From NCBI RefSeq assembly GCF_017114945.1, contig NZ_JABXKQ010000094.1, positions 1 through 64,000 on the forward strand: a stretch of 64,000 nucleotides of DNA, given 5' to 3'. Positions 18,828-27,525 of the stretch are shown here, one piece after another. The notes under the pieces were generated by a model. The model worked only from the letters and a program-made list of their open reading frames with translations, was not told the DNA's origin and made no database searches. The DNA comes from Nostoc sp. JL34. Lineage in GTDB: Bacteria > Cyanobacteriota > Cyanobacteriia > Cyanobacteriales > Nostocaceae. The position numbers and the translations under genes are program-made. Numbering within the stretch: the stretch's first letter is position 1; each line of letters starts with the position of its first letter.

Positions 18828-19997
18828 GTGGAAAATAAAAAAGATAATTTTGATTCAGCGTCCGCATCTATTCTCACTCTTGGATTAGGCTGGTTTCCCA
18901 CAAGTCCTGGGGGATTAGAAAGGTATATTTATGAACTAACTCATAAATTAGCAGCAAATCAAGACCAAGTTGAATTATGTGGAGTTGGTCTACCAGAGGC
19001 GGAATTAAATTCAACCATTAAGCTGACTAACTTGGCGAGTCCCGACAGTGCTATTTGGCAAAGATTATGGTCGATTCGCACTAATTTCCAGAAAACAAGA
19101 ACCAGCAAACCAGATGCTATTAATTTGCACTTTGCATTATATAGCTTCCCTATTTTAGATATTTTACCAAAGGGAGTACCAGTTACTTTTAACTTTCATG
19201 GCCCTTGGGCTTCTGAGAGTCAGCAAGAGGTAGTTAATAAAAATCTCAGTCTTTTGATCAAGCACTGGCTAATCGAACAAAACACTTATAATCGCTGCGA
19301 TCGCTTCATTGTTTTGAGCAAAGCATTTGGTAAAATTTTACATGAAAAATATCAAATACCGTGGGGTAAGATTAATGTTATCCCTGGTGGAGTTGATATT
19401 AATTGGTTTCAACCAAATTTATCACCCCAAGAGGCTTGTGCAAAGCTAGGCTGGCCTAATAATCGCCGGATTATATTTACATCACGCCGTTTAGTACATC
19501 GAACGGGAGTTGACAAATTATTGCAAGCACTAGCGATAATTAAGCCCAGAATACCAGATGTTTGGCTAGCGATCGCAGGTCGTGGTCACATCCAAGCTGC
19601 ACTACAACAACAGGCTACAGAATTAGGACTAGACGACAACGTTAAATTTTTAGGTTTTCTCCCTGATGAGCAATTACCTATAGCTTACCAAGCTGCTGAA
19701 TTGACTATTATGCCTAGTCAATCTTTTGAAGGATTTGGATTAGTAATAGTTGAGTCTCTAGCCTGTGGCACTCCTGTTTTATGTACCCCAATCGGGGGAA
19801 TGCCAGAAATTTTATCAGAATTTTCACCTGATTTAATTACTACTTCAACTGAAGTCTCTGCTATTGCTAAAAAATTAGAACAAGCACTATTAGGAAACAT
19901 CCCCATACCTTCACGATCTGCCTGTCGGCAGTATGCTACTACACACTACGACTGGAATCAGATTGCCCAACAAGTACGCAATATTTTATTAACTTAG
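18828..19997 (+). CDS. Glycosyltransferase family 4
   Basis: A 389-residue GT-B retaining glycosyltransferase. The acceptor domain begins LGLGWFPTSPGGLERYIYEL. The donor domain has FTSRRLVHRTGVDKLLQAL and the E-x7-E motif EGFGLVIVE. It starts at GTG (18828), with TAGGA a few bases upstream. A second family 4 enzyme follows after 62 bp on the same strand, and the pair is probably one operon for an exopolysaccharide, glycolipid or heterocyst-envelope sugar. The donor and acceptor cannot be read from the sequence. Confidence 0.88.
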   Translation: MENKKDNFDSASASILTLGLGWFPTSPGGLERYIYELTHKLAANQDQVELCGVGLPEAELNSTIKLTNLASPDSAIWQRLWSIRTNFQKTRTSKPDAINLHFALYSFPILDILPKGVPVTFNFHGPWASESQQEVVNKNLSLLIKHWLIEQNTYNRCDRFIVLSKAFGKILHEKYQIPWGKINVIPGGVDINWFQPNLSPQEACAKLGWPNNRRIIFTSRRLVHRTGVDKLLQALAIIKPRIPDVWLAIAGRGHIQAALQQQATELGLDDNVKFLGFLPDEQLPIAYQAAELTIMPSQSFEGFGLVIVESLACGTPVLCTPIGGMPEILSEFSPDLITTSTEVSAIAKKLEQALLGNIPIPSRSACRQYATTHYDWNQIAQQVRNILLT

Positions 19998-20058
19998 AGA
20001 AATAGAAAGGCAACATTTTACCTCTCTACTTAACTGTATTTTATTATAAGGAGATTTA

Positions 20059-21198
20059 ATGAAAATTCTTTTTTTAGACCAAAGCGGTAAACCAGGTGGT
20101 GCCGAATTATGTTTAATAGATATTGCTAAACCGTATGGCGATCGCGCTTTGGTAGGTTTATTTGCAGATGGTTCATTTAAAGATTTACTACAGCAAAATC
20201 ATATCCCAGTAGAAGTTCTCGCAACTCAAGCAATCCAAGTTCGCAAAGAAAGCAGTTTGGTACAAGGATTAAAGAGTTTTGGACAACTTGCACCTTTGAT
20301 TACTAAGGTAGTCAAAAAAGCGCGTGAATACGATTTAATCTATGCCAACACCCAAAAAGCATTAGTTGTCGGAGCATTAGCAAGTTTTTTTAGTCGTCGT
20401 CCTTTAGTTTATCATTTACATGATATTCTTTCCAAAGAACATTTTAGCCAAACTAATCTTCGCATCGCTATTAACTTAGCTAATCGTTTTGCATCATTAG
20501 TAATTGCTAATTCTCAAGCTAGTCAAACAGCCTTTGTGCAAGCAGGAGGACGCCCAGACATCATTGAGGTTGTCTATAATGGCTTTAATCCAAAAATTTA
20601 TCAAACGGATGAGTTTGACTTTGAACAATTACAGCAACAGTTAGGATTAGAAGGAAAATTTGTTGTCGGACACTTTAGCCGTCTTGCACCTTGGAAAGGG
20701 CAGCATATTTTAATTGATGCCCTTGCCAAATGCCCGCCAGAAGTGACAGCAATTTTAGTCGGTGATGCACTGTTTGGCGAACAAGATTACGTCCAAAAGT
20801 TACACCAACAAGTTGCTGAACTGGGATTAGAAAACCGGATCAAATTTTTAGGATTTCGTTCTGATATTCCCCAGTTAATGGCAGCTTGTGACTTGGTAGC
20901 ACATACCTCTACTTCGCCAGAACCCTTTGGTAGAGTGATTGTAGAGGCGATGCTATGTGGAAAACCTGTAGTTGCAGCCAAAGCTGGGGGGGTAATGGAA
21001 TTAGTAGAACATGGACTTAATGGTTTTCTAGTGACACCAGGAGAACCCCAGGAACTTGCAGAAGTAATTATCACTTGTTTACAGGAGACGGAAATAACTG
21101 CAACTATAGCCAATAATGCCAGGACTATTGCTAGTCAGCGTTTTGATGTTGCAACTATTAATCAGCAAATTTCTCAACTGCTTTCCCACAGATTATAA
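20059..21198 (+). CDS. Glycosyltransferase family 4
   Basis: A 379-residue GT-B glycosyltransferase starting MKILFLDQSGKPGGAELCL, with AAGGAG eight bases upstream. The donor domain has GHFSRLAPWKGQHILIDAL and the E-x7-E motif EPFGRVIVE. It is second in a two-gene unit with the enzyme ending at 19997. A strong terminator follows at 21237. Its pathway is unknown; the pair may add successive sugars to the same acceptor. Confidence 0.9.
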   Translation: MKILFLDQSGKPGGAELCLIDIAKPYGDRALVGLFADGSFKDLLQQNHIPVEVLATQAIQVRKESSLVQGLKSFGQLAPLITKVVKKAREYDLIYANTQKALVVGALASFFSRRPLVYHLHDILSKEHFSQTNLRIAINLANRFASLVIANSQASQTAFVQAGGRPDIIEVVYNGFNPKIYQTDEFDFEQLQQQLGLEGKFVVGHFSRLAPWKGQHILIDALAKCPPEVTAILVGDALFGEQDYVQKLHQQVAELGLENRIKFLGFRSDIPQLMAACDLVAHTSTSPEPFGRVIVEAMLCGKPVVAAKAGGVMELVEHGLNGFLVTPGEPQELAEVIITCLQETEITATIANNARTIASQRFDVATINQQISQLLSHRL

Positions 21199-21236
21199 TT
21201 ATTTGCCTAATCTACAATCACCGATTTTGTTTGGAT

Positions 21237-21263
21237 AACCCCAGATTCATGTCTGGGGTTTTT
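21237..21263 (+). terminator. Rho-independent terminator after the glycosyltransferase pair
   Basis: AACCCCAGA, a short loop, then TCTGGGGTT and a T run, 39 bp after the second glycosyltransferase stop codon. Confidence 0.8.
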
Positions 21264-21337
21264 GGGTATAATTACAAACCAACTAATTCACGAGATTCAA
21301 AATCAGAGAGTTGTTGAGCGATGCCTACGGCAGCAAG

Positions 21338-21472
21338 CTATGCTAATCTTGCTTCCAACTTAACTACACTAAACTGGTTACGCAGATATTCCAAATGGGC
21401 GATGGCATTTGCTCTATCGACAGTTAATTAAACCTGGGTATCTATTGCTTTTTGATATTCTTGATTCACAAG
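21338..21472 (-). pseudogene. Possible decayed ORF fragment
   Basis: The minus strand reads LVNQEYQKAIDTQV, stop, LTVDRANAIAHLEYLRNQF and SVVKLEARLA before a second stop. The in-frame continuity across one stop and the helical character suggest a gene relic, but I cannot name the family. The remainder of the 382-bp gap (21199-21580) holds the terminator, a GCGATGCCTACGG repeat near 21319 and a dyad near 21510. Confidence 0.3.
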
Positions 21473-21580
21473 CAGCACTTATAACCATGACTCCATTAGC
21501 CATCAGACTGAAGTCTGCGGCTAGCGAAGTCAGGCTGGTTATACAGGCTAATTATTCTCTGCTAAACTTTGCACTGTAGC

Positions 21581-21904
21581 TCAAGCCACTTCCCGCAGTT
21601 GTGGTTGTGACGGCACACTCACCTCTGGAAATGAAAGCGAGAGTTGTTCGGCTTGAGGTACCGCCGCTTGCTGCAAAACTTGAACTTCGATATTCACGCT
21701 CACCAAATAACTGCCTGTATCAGCACCAACCGCTTCAGCAATTAGTTTAGCAATGTCTGGGCGTTTGGCAGTCAGCGGGTCACGTAAAATACACCGATCC
21801 CATTCATGCTTGGCAGTCGGATTGAGGTTGAGAATGTAATGCTTCATCATCGAACTAACCCTTGAATCCATCTTCCAGAAGGTTTTCACAAAACCGTTAT
21901 GCAT
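21581..21904 (-). CDS. Hypothetical small protein
   Basis: A 107-residue protein without recognised domains. A likely internal start is Met at 21850, giving MMKHYILNLNPTAKHEWDRC, where the body becomes more ordered. The middle (RPDIAKLIAEAVGADTGSYLV) looks like a compact alpha/beta segment, and the tail is low-complexity, rich in Gln, Pro and Val. No operon partner is present. It is coding by length and composition rather than by family match. Confidence 0.5.
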   Translation of the reverse strand: MHNGFVKTFWKMDSRVSSMMKHYILNLNPTAKHEWDRCILRDPLTAKRPDIAKLIAEAVGADTGSYLVSVNIEVQVLQQAAVPQAEQLSLSFPEVSVPSQPQLREVA

Positions 21905-22263
21905 TTGGCTAGGCTTTGTGGAGGCTATCTACATTATAGTATATTTGTACTAAATGGGGTGATATCTGAGTGAGAAAGTAGGGAATATAGACCATTACTA
22001 GGAGCGCACAGGTATGTATTAGCGATATTTCCGTACTATATCTCATTGTTTTTGAGGCTGTATTTTAACCCAGAGGCGAATAATCAAAGCGCGATGCCTC
22101 GTTTGGGCAGAGCCAACGCCAAATTTATCTATTCCCTTCTTCTCCCATTTGCTGACATATCTCAATCCCTAATCATACAAAATCTGCCCATAGGTTATTT
22201 ATAATACAAACCTATTGCAACTAAGCTTACAAAGTAACACTTAATTCTTATATAAATCGCTAT
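21905..22263. other. Intergenic region upstream of the antiporter
   Basis: A 359-bp gap between divergent genes. It contains a dispersed-repeat-like stretch at about 22095-22120 (GCGATGCCTCGTTTGGGCAG then AGCCAACGCC) and AT-rich promoter-like sequence. I see no gene. Confidence 0.4.
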
Positions 22264-23562
22264 ATGGTAGATGTCTATATTATTGACCTATTTGTGATTG
22301 GTCTACTTTTGCTGATGGTCACATTAGGGTCAGGTTGGATTACTCGCTTACCTCTTTCTTTTGCCATTATTTACCTACTAGTTGGTATTTTTCTAGGGCC
22401 TTATGGCTTAGGGCTAATTCAATTACGTCGGGATGAAGTTTTTAACGCTCAACTGTTGGAGAGAATAACAGAACTTGTAGTAATTATTTCTGTGTTTAGC
22501 TGTGGCTTAAGAATTGTTCGGCCTCTAAGGTTGGGGGTTTGGGATATTACAGTGCGATTGATTGTATTTCTGATGCCAATTTCAATTTTTGCTTTGGCTG
22601 TTGTGGGTAAATTGTTTTTAGGAATGACTTGGGGAGAAGCGATTTTATTAGGAGCAATTCTCGCACCTACCGATCCAGTATTAGCATCAGAAGTACAACT
22701 GACTGATATAAACGACCAAGATGAGTTGAGATTTGGTTTAACTTCTGAAGGTGGGTTAAATGATGCTTTAGCTTTTCCCTTCGTTTATTTTGGCATTCAT
22801 GCCTTAGAAAATGACAACTGGGGCAACTGGTTTCAACAGTGGCTTACAGTTGATTTAATTTGGGCGATCGCAAGTGGCATTGTGATGGGAATTGTTGTTG
22901 CCAAATCTATAGTTTTGATTGAACAAAAAATTCAAAAACGCCGTGCTGCCGATAAGTTAATGGAAGACTTTATTGCTATCAGCACAATTTTACTAACTTA
23001 TTCCCTAACAGAAATGGTGAATGGCTATGGATTTTTGGCAGTATTTGTTGCTGGCTTAGTTGTTCAACGCAGTTACAGAAATCCTGAAAAACCGCTAGCA
23101 GAATTGGAATTTGTTGAGCAAGTTGAAAAGCTGCTGGAAGTCGGGACAATTTTACTATTGGGTTCAATATTGTTATTGCAGCCAATACTCAATTATGCTA
23201 TGCAATCTTTGTTAGTGATAATTTTGTTATTCTTAATCATCAGACCTGTAGGAGTTTGGATTAGCACAATTGGTAAACGTCCGCAAGATTCACACCGTCG
23301 AACTTTGCACCCAGGAACTAGGTTGTTAATTGGATGGTTTGGTATTCGCGGTGTTGGTTCTTTATATTATCTAGCCTATGCATTTCGTCATGGCTTAAAA
23401 GGTGAAGCAGCCGAACAAATTGCTTGGATAACTTACACTACTATTGTAGTTTCGGTGATTGTGCATGGAATTAGTACAACTCCATTAATGAAGTGGTATG
23501 AGCGCAATTTTGCTAATCAAAGAAAGACTACTCCTCCTGCCACAATAGATGAATTTGAATAA
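22264..23562 (+). CDS. Cation:proton antiporter (CPA1/NhaP type)
   Basis: A 432-residue membrane protein with about 12 hydrophobic helices. The conserved CPA1 helix GAILAPTDPVLASEVQL supplies the ion-binding Thr-Asp, and GLTSEGGLNDALAFPFVYF is the second diagnostic segment. The late segment GWFGIRGVGSLYYLAYA is also typical. It should exchange Na+ or K+ for H+ across the plasma or thylakoid membrane and help in salt or pH balance. There is no long C-terminal regulatory domain. It appears monocistronic. Confidence 0.92.
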   Translation: MVDVYIIDLFVIGLLLLMVTLGSGWITRLPLSFAIIYLLVGIFLGPYGLGLIQLRRDEVFNAQLLERITELVVIISVFSCGLRIVRPLRLGVWDITVRLIVFLMPISIFALAVVGKLFLGMTWGEAILLGAILAPTDPVLASEVQLTDINDQDELRFGLTSEGGLNDALAFPFVYFGIHALENDNWGNWFQQWLTVDLIWAIASGIVMGIVVAKSIVLIEQKIQKRRAADKLMEDFIAISTILLTYSLTEMVNGYGFLAVFVAGLVVQRSYRNPEKPLAELEFVEQVEKLLEVGTILLLGSILLLQPILNYAMQSLLVIILLFLIIRPVGVWISTIGKRPQDSHRRTLHPGTRLLIGWFGIRGVGSLYYLAYAFRHGLKGEAAEQIAWITYTTIVVSVIVHGISTTPLMKWYERNFANQRKTTPPATIDEFE

Positions 23563-23610
23563 AACCAATTTTCGTAAGGTGTGTTATGCCATAGGCTAAC
23601 GCACCCTACT

Positions 23611-23974
23611 GGCGTGTCAAGACTAAATTTGTGCATTAGCAAACTCTTGTGGGATGGGCTTCTAGCCTGTCCTAATTGGCGGGCAAGATGCCATTAGTGT
23701 CAACTTAAGGTTAAAACCCATTTGTCAACGATAGGTTTTGTTAGGAAGGAAGTATAAAGGTGAACTTTTTTCTGACTTTTATACGCAAGCTGGGAGTGAT
23801 GCTAATAAACAAAGCATTAATAGTCCATGAAAAAGTTCGTTTTTTGTCCCTTGAAAACCGAATTTTTAAGCCTAAATGCTTATTGACATAGGAAGTTTGA
23901 GCTTAACTTGACACCAATGGCAAGATGCCCGCCCCACAAGAAAATTTATTGCAACATTTTAGTCTTGTCACGCC
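23611..23974 (+). mobile_element. Older palindromic element, split by a 228-bp insertion
   Basis: The ends GGCGTGTCAAGACTAAA and TTTTAGTCTTGTCACGCC are imperfect inverted repeats of about 25 bp. Without the inner element and one 9-bp duplication the unit is 127 bp, with an internal hairpin (TCTTGTGGGATGGGC against GCCCGCCCCACAAGA). Similar palindromes are common in Nostoc. The whole 515-bp gap between 23563 and 24077 holds no gene. Confidence 0.65.
23692..23919 (+). mobile_element. Miniature element family 2, copy 1 (228 bp)
   Basis: It starts CATTAGTGTCAACTTAAG and ends GCTTAACTTGACACCAATG, which are terminal inverted repeats. It is flanked by a perfect 9-bp duplication GCAAGATGC (23683-23691 and 23920-23928). 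The interior has no usable ORF, so it must be moved by a transposase encoded elsewhere. The copy at 43958 has exactly the same length. Confidence 0.9.
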
Positions 23975-24077
23975 ATTACAATTTAACTTTTTAAACCTGA
24001 CTTCCAACTGGAGAGAGGCTTTGAGTCTTATTCCCCTTAATTTGTTGGGAAGGAATTAGGGTTAAGGTTTATATTTC

Positions 24078-24467
24078 CTATTTACCTGTAACCTTTTCAA
24101 TAACTTCTTTTGCTTTTTCACCGAAACTTTCTGGAGGATTTTGTTCTTGTTCAGCTTTCAAATTCCTTTCGTAAGTCTTTTCTATAGTATTAAGGTTTTT
24201 TGAATCTTTTATTGCTTGCTCATAAGCTTCTTCTCGTTCTTCCTCTTGAACGCCAACACCTGGGTCGTATTCGTTAGCGCGATTAATTTTCTCTTCAGAA
24301 TTTGGTTTGTACTCTGGGGGTATTAGCTTTAATTCTTCCAGAGTAGTTGCATAACTAGCTGGCTGAACGAAAATGAAGGAAGCTGACAAGCTGATGAAAA
24401 TCATTAAGCCAACAACCAAAAAGCTTGAGCGTAACGCTTGCTTTAAAGTTAATAGAATTTTTTGCAC
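24078..24467 (-). CDS. Small exported or membrane-anchored protein
   Basis: About 129 residues. A GTG start at 24467 is preferred because AGGAG lies eight bases upstream; the frame stays open to 24542. The N-terminus is a signal-peptide-like helix (SSFLVVGLMIFISLSASFIF) ending near PASYA. The mature part is charged and helical with repeated Glu/Lys/Asn (YEQAIKDSKNLNTIEKTYER, ending EKAKEVIEKVTGK). It resembles small stress- or low-temperature-induced cyanobacterial proteins, but I cannot fix a family. Confidence 0.65.
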   Translation of the reverse strand: MQKILLTLKQALRSSFLVVGLMIFISLSASFIFVQPASYATTLEELKLIPPEYKPNSEEKINRANEYDPGVGVQEEEREEAYEQAIKDSKNLNTIEKTYERNLKAEQEQNPPESFGEKAKEVIEKVTGK

Positions 24468-24821
24468 AAAAAAATCTCCTCTTTTGATTTTATGAGCCTT
24501 GGTCATGCATAAATATATCCAATATTTAAGGCTCACAGGCATCCTAAGTGTTTAAGTACAGTTCTTCCTTCTACCGCAGGGTATATTAATTTTTACCTAT
24601 AGTTCAGTTAATCCTATCTGAACCTTTTAGACCTGAGTCTGACGCGCATTTTTGTAATAGCCAGATTGTCCTACTTACTGACATCCCCCCAGAACTCAAG
24701 TTGAGTGGCTCAGAGTTACTCTCCACTCAAGTAAACTGAAATTTTCACTCTATTATAGATAGCCCCTACATAGCTAAAAATCTTGTTTTTAAGCTGGCGT
24801 GCTTAACCCAAGCGGATTAAG

Positions 24822-25928
24822 CTATAACCAACTGTGATTAATTTTAATTCCTCGGCTTTGCATTACCTCTTCAAATAAATTTGTGGGTAGTGCTTCTTCC
24901 ACAGCAAAAACACCTGGTTTCTTAAGTTTACCTTCTAGCAATAATTGGGCAATACTACCTGTGCCGCAACCAGAAGCCACCGCTGTATTCTCATGCACTA
25001 CAGTTGAACAATAAACGGCTGTTTCACCATTTTTTTGCCCTGTAACTTCTGAACGAACTGCTACCCCAATTCCACTAAAATTATTAGTGACATCTGTCAT
25101 TGAATGGCTGACATGAGAGAGAAATTCAATCATGTAACGACGCTGCATTAACCACTTGGGAAAAATGTGTGCCGCAATCCAAGTTAGGTGATTATAAAAA
25201 TCTGGAATAGAGCCAAACTTAGTAATTACAGTTTTCACTGATGGGAAGGCGTGGGGCAGTGTAAAGGTTTCTGGCATATCAAACCAGTAAACTCCACTGC
25301 GTCCATAGGGAGGTGGAAACTCAACTAATTCTCTTTCACTATAAGGCTTGACTACCTCCCATTTTCCATTTATCCAAGTCTCAAAAGGATACTGCAACCC
25401 CAGAAAAGTTGTTCGCATCACCGTAATGCCAGCACCGCCAGAACCCGAAACTAAATAACTTAAATGGATCTTTTCTGGTTGATCAAATTGTTCAACACCC
25501 TGACGAACCATGCTGTTAGAAATACCAGGAAAAATGCCAGTATTAATAATTGCTGTTACACCAGCAGCAGCAGCTTGTTGATGATAATTGAGAGCTTTGC
25601 TGGTATAGGAACGATGGTCGCTGACATCTACGTAGTTAACGCCTTGAGAAATACAGGTTTCGAGAACATTAGTATCTCGATAGTGAAATGGGCCAGCACA
25701 GTGGATGACTAAGTTAGAGTTGGCGATCGCTTCTCGCAGCTTGTCAACCTCTACCAAGTCCAATATCAAGAACTCCACTTGTCCTCCCGAAGACAAGCTA
25801 ACAGCCCTGCCAAACTCCGCTGAACGTCCAGTAATCGTAATTTGTGCCTGGGTGTGGGTAGCTAGATCCTGAGCAACACTGCTACCAATCCGCCCTCGTC
25901 CACCAAGAATTAAAACGTTGTCTGTCAT
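24822..25928 (-). CDS. Saccharopine dehydrogenase-like NAD(P)-binding protein
   Basis: A 368-residue protein opening with a Rossmann fold (NVLILGGRGRIGSSVAQDLA, glycines near residues 8-14), then VIHCAGPFHYRDTNVLETCI and GVNYVDVSDHRSY, as in the saccharopine-dehydrogenase/trans-acting enoyl reductase family. True saccharopine dehydrogenase is unlikely because cyanobacteria make lysine by the diaminopimelate route. A role in lipid or secondary-metabolite reduction is more plausible, as inference. It has no operon partners. Confidence 0.85.
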   Translation of the reverse strand: MTDNVLILGGRGRIGSSVAQDLATHTQAQITITGRSAEFGRAVSLSSGGQVEFLILDLVEVDKLREAIANSNLVIHCAGPFHYRDTNVLETCISQGVNYVDVSDHRSYTSKALNYHQQAAAAGVTAIINTGIFPGISNSMVRQGVEQFDQPEKIHLSYLVSGSGGAGITVMRTTFLGLQYPFETWINGKWEVVKPYSERELVEFPPPYGRSGVYWFDMPETFTLPHAFPSVKTVITKFGSIPDFYNHLTWIAAHIFPKWLMQRRYMIEFLSHVSHSMTDVTNNFSGIGVAVRSEVTGQKNGETAVYCSTVVHENTAVASGCGTGSIAQLLLEGKLKKPGVFAVEEALPTNLFEEVMQSRGIKINHSWL

Positions 25929-26214
25929 TACTCCAAATTAGCAACAGTAATCTTATTTCATCAGTTTTGCGTCCTGTTTGCCATCGGTTACAAGTATGAT
26001 TTATACAATTTCACTAAATTTTTGCTAGAAAAAAGATGTTGCGAGGGAGGTACATTTAGTAAATTGCAAAGTTTTCCTCAAAAGCGATCGCCAATCATCA
26101 TCTCCGTATATAGTTATTACAAAATCCAGTTTTTATACAAACAAAAATTATATTAGCTACAGGCATAGTTAAATTACTAAAAAAAAGCTAAACAATGTTT
26201 TTGTCTTTTAACTC

Positions 26215-27411
26215 TTAACTTTTCTGATAGCGCATTCCTGGTAATTGCGAAATCAAACCCATAAGTTCCAGCTGTAACAAAGCACTGGAAACTGAGCCAG
26301 CAGCCATACTCGTTTGTTGGATAATAAAATCGAAGGGTAAAGCTTCACTTGCGATCGCATCCATTACCGTTTGCAATTCTGGTGATAAAGTTGGCAAACT
26401 TAACTGTTCTGGTGCTGTGGAAGTCTCAACTCCATCGAGTTGTGGTATTGCTCCTAGCATTGTTAACAATTCGTCTAGTTCCTTAAGAATGAAAGAAGCT
26501 CCCTGACTTAGTAACTTTAAGCACCCTTGAGATGGATGATCGTCCAGTCTCCCAGGTAATGCGTAGACATCTCTACCGAATTCATTTGCGTAGGTAGCAG
26601 TAATTAGGGCACCAGATTTTAATGGCGCTTCCATTACCAAGATGGCGCGGCTTAAGCCTGCAATAATCCGGTTGCGACGCGGAAAGTGCGTGCGATCGGG
26701 TGGGGTTTTTGTTGGATACTCACTCACCACTAACCCAGCTGTCAAAATCTGCTTGTACAAATCCCGATTTTTATGTGGATAGATGACATCTACACCAGTC
26801 CCCAAAACTGCGATCGTGCGTCCACCTGCTTTCATGGCGGCGATGTGGCTTTCTGTGTCAATTCCCTCTGCCATGCCAGAAACAACTGTAAAGCCATTTT
26901 TAGCCAAAGCTGTACTAATTTGGCGAGTCCAACGGATACCGTATTCTGAGGGTTGGCGTGTGCCGACAATACCAACCATCGGTTTTTGTCCGAGATTTTC
27001 TTGGAGTTCGACTTCACCGCGATAGTACAAAATCGGCGGTGGACTTGGAGTTTCCAGCAATAAGCGGGGATAATCTGCATCTGCTGGTGTCCAAAAATGA
27101 GAGTTTTCCTGCTGGTGCTTAGTGAATAGTTGTTCTGGGTGCAAACGCGATCGCTGTTGTACTACTTTTTCTAACGTTTGCAAACCAAAACCTTCTACTT
27201 CTGCCAACTGTCCCTTGGTGGCGTTCCAAGCAGTTGCTAGGGTGCCAAAATGCTGTTGCAGTCGTCGCAGTAATACCGGGCCAATTCCAGAAATTTGCGC
27301 CCAAGCTAGCCAATATGCGCCTTCATCTATCACCGTTCCATCCTCACACCTACTCGATTGAGTATTCCCAAATTGAGGTTGGCTATTGATATGGAGGGAC
27401 AGGAGAGACAA
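26215..27411 (-). CDS. dprA: DNA-processing protein DprA
   Basis: A 398-residue DprA/Smf protein that loads RecA on incoming single strands during natural transformation. The N-terminal helix-hairpin-helix part (ISGIGPVLLRRL, EVEGFGLQTL) is followed by the Rossmann-like core: VGIVGTRQPSEYG, GFTVVSGMAEGIDTESH, TIAVLGTGVDVIYP and FPRRNRIIAGLS. A winged-helix-like tail ends the protein. Length and all core motifs are intact. Nostoc relatives are naturally competent in some cases. The gene is monocistronic and divergent from the DUF1400 gene. Confidence 0.95.
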   Translation of the reverse strand: MSLLSLHINSQPQFGNTQSSRCEDGTVIDEGAYWLAWAQISGIGPVLLRRLQQHFGTLATAWNATKGQLAEVEGFGLQTLEKVVQQRSRLHPEQLFTKHQQENSHFWTPADADYPRLLLETPSPPPILYYRGEVELQENLGQKPMVGIVGTRQPSEYGIRWTRQISTALAKNGFTVVSGMAEGIDTESHIAAMKAGGRTIAVLGTGVDVIYPHKNRDLYKQILTAGLVVSEYPTKTPPDRTHFPRRNRIIAGLSRAILVMEAPLKSGALITATYANEFGRDVYALPGRLDDHPSQGCLKLLSQGASFILKELDELLTMLGAIPQLDGVETSTAPEQLSLPTLSPELQTVMDAIASEALPFDFIIQQTSMAAGSVSSALLQLELMGLISQLPGMRYQKS

Positions 27412-27469
27412 GGGGACTTGAGTGAGAAACTTGCAACAAGTCTTTCCCCATGCCCAATATCTAATTACC

Positions 27470-27510
27470 CTTGACTTTTGACCCTTGACTCTTGACTATT
27501 AACTATTGAT
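27470..27510. repeat. Heptamer tandem repeat (STRR type)
   Basis: Six imperfect heptamers: CTTGACT, TTTGACC, CTTGACT, CTTGACT, ATTAACT and ATTGAT. Such short tandemly repeated heptamers are characteristic of heterocystous cyanobacteria. It lies just upstream of the DUF1400-SGNH gene. Confidence 0.7.
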
Positions 27511-27525
27511 ATCTTCTTATCTTCT

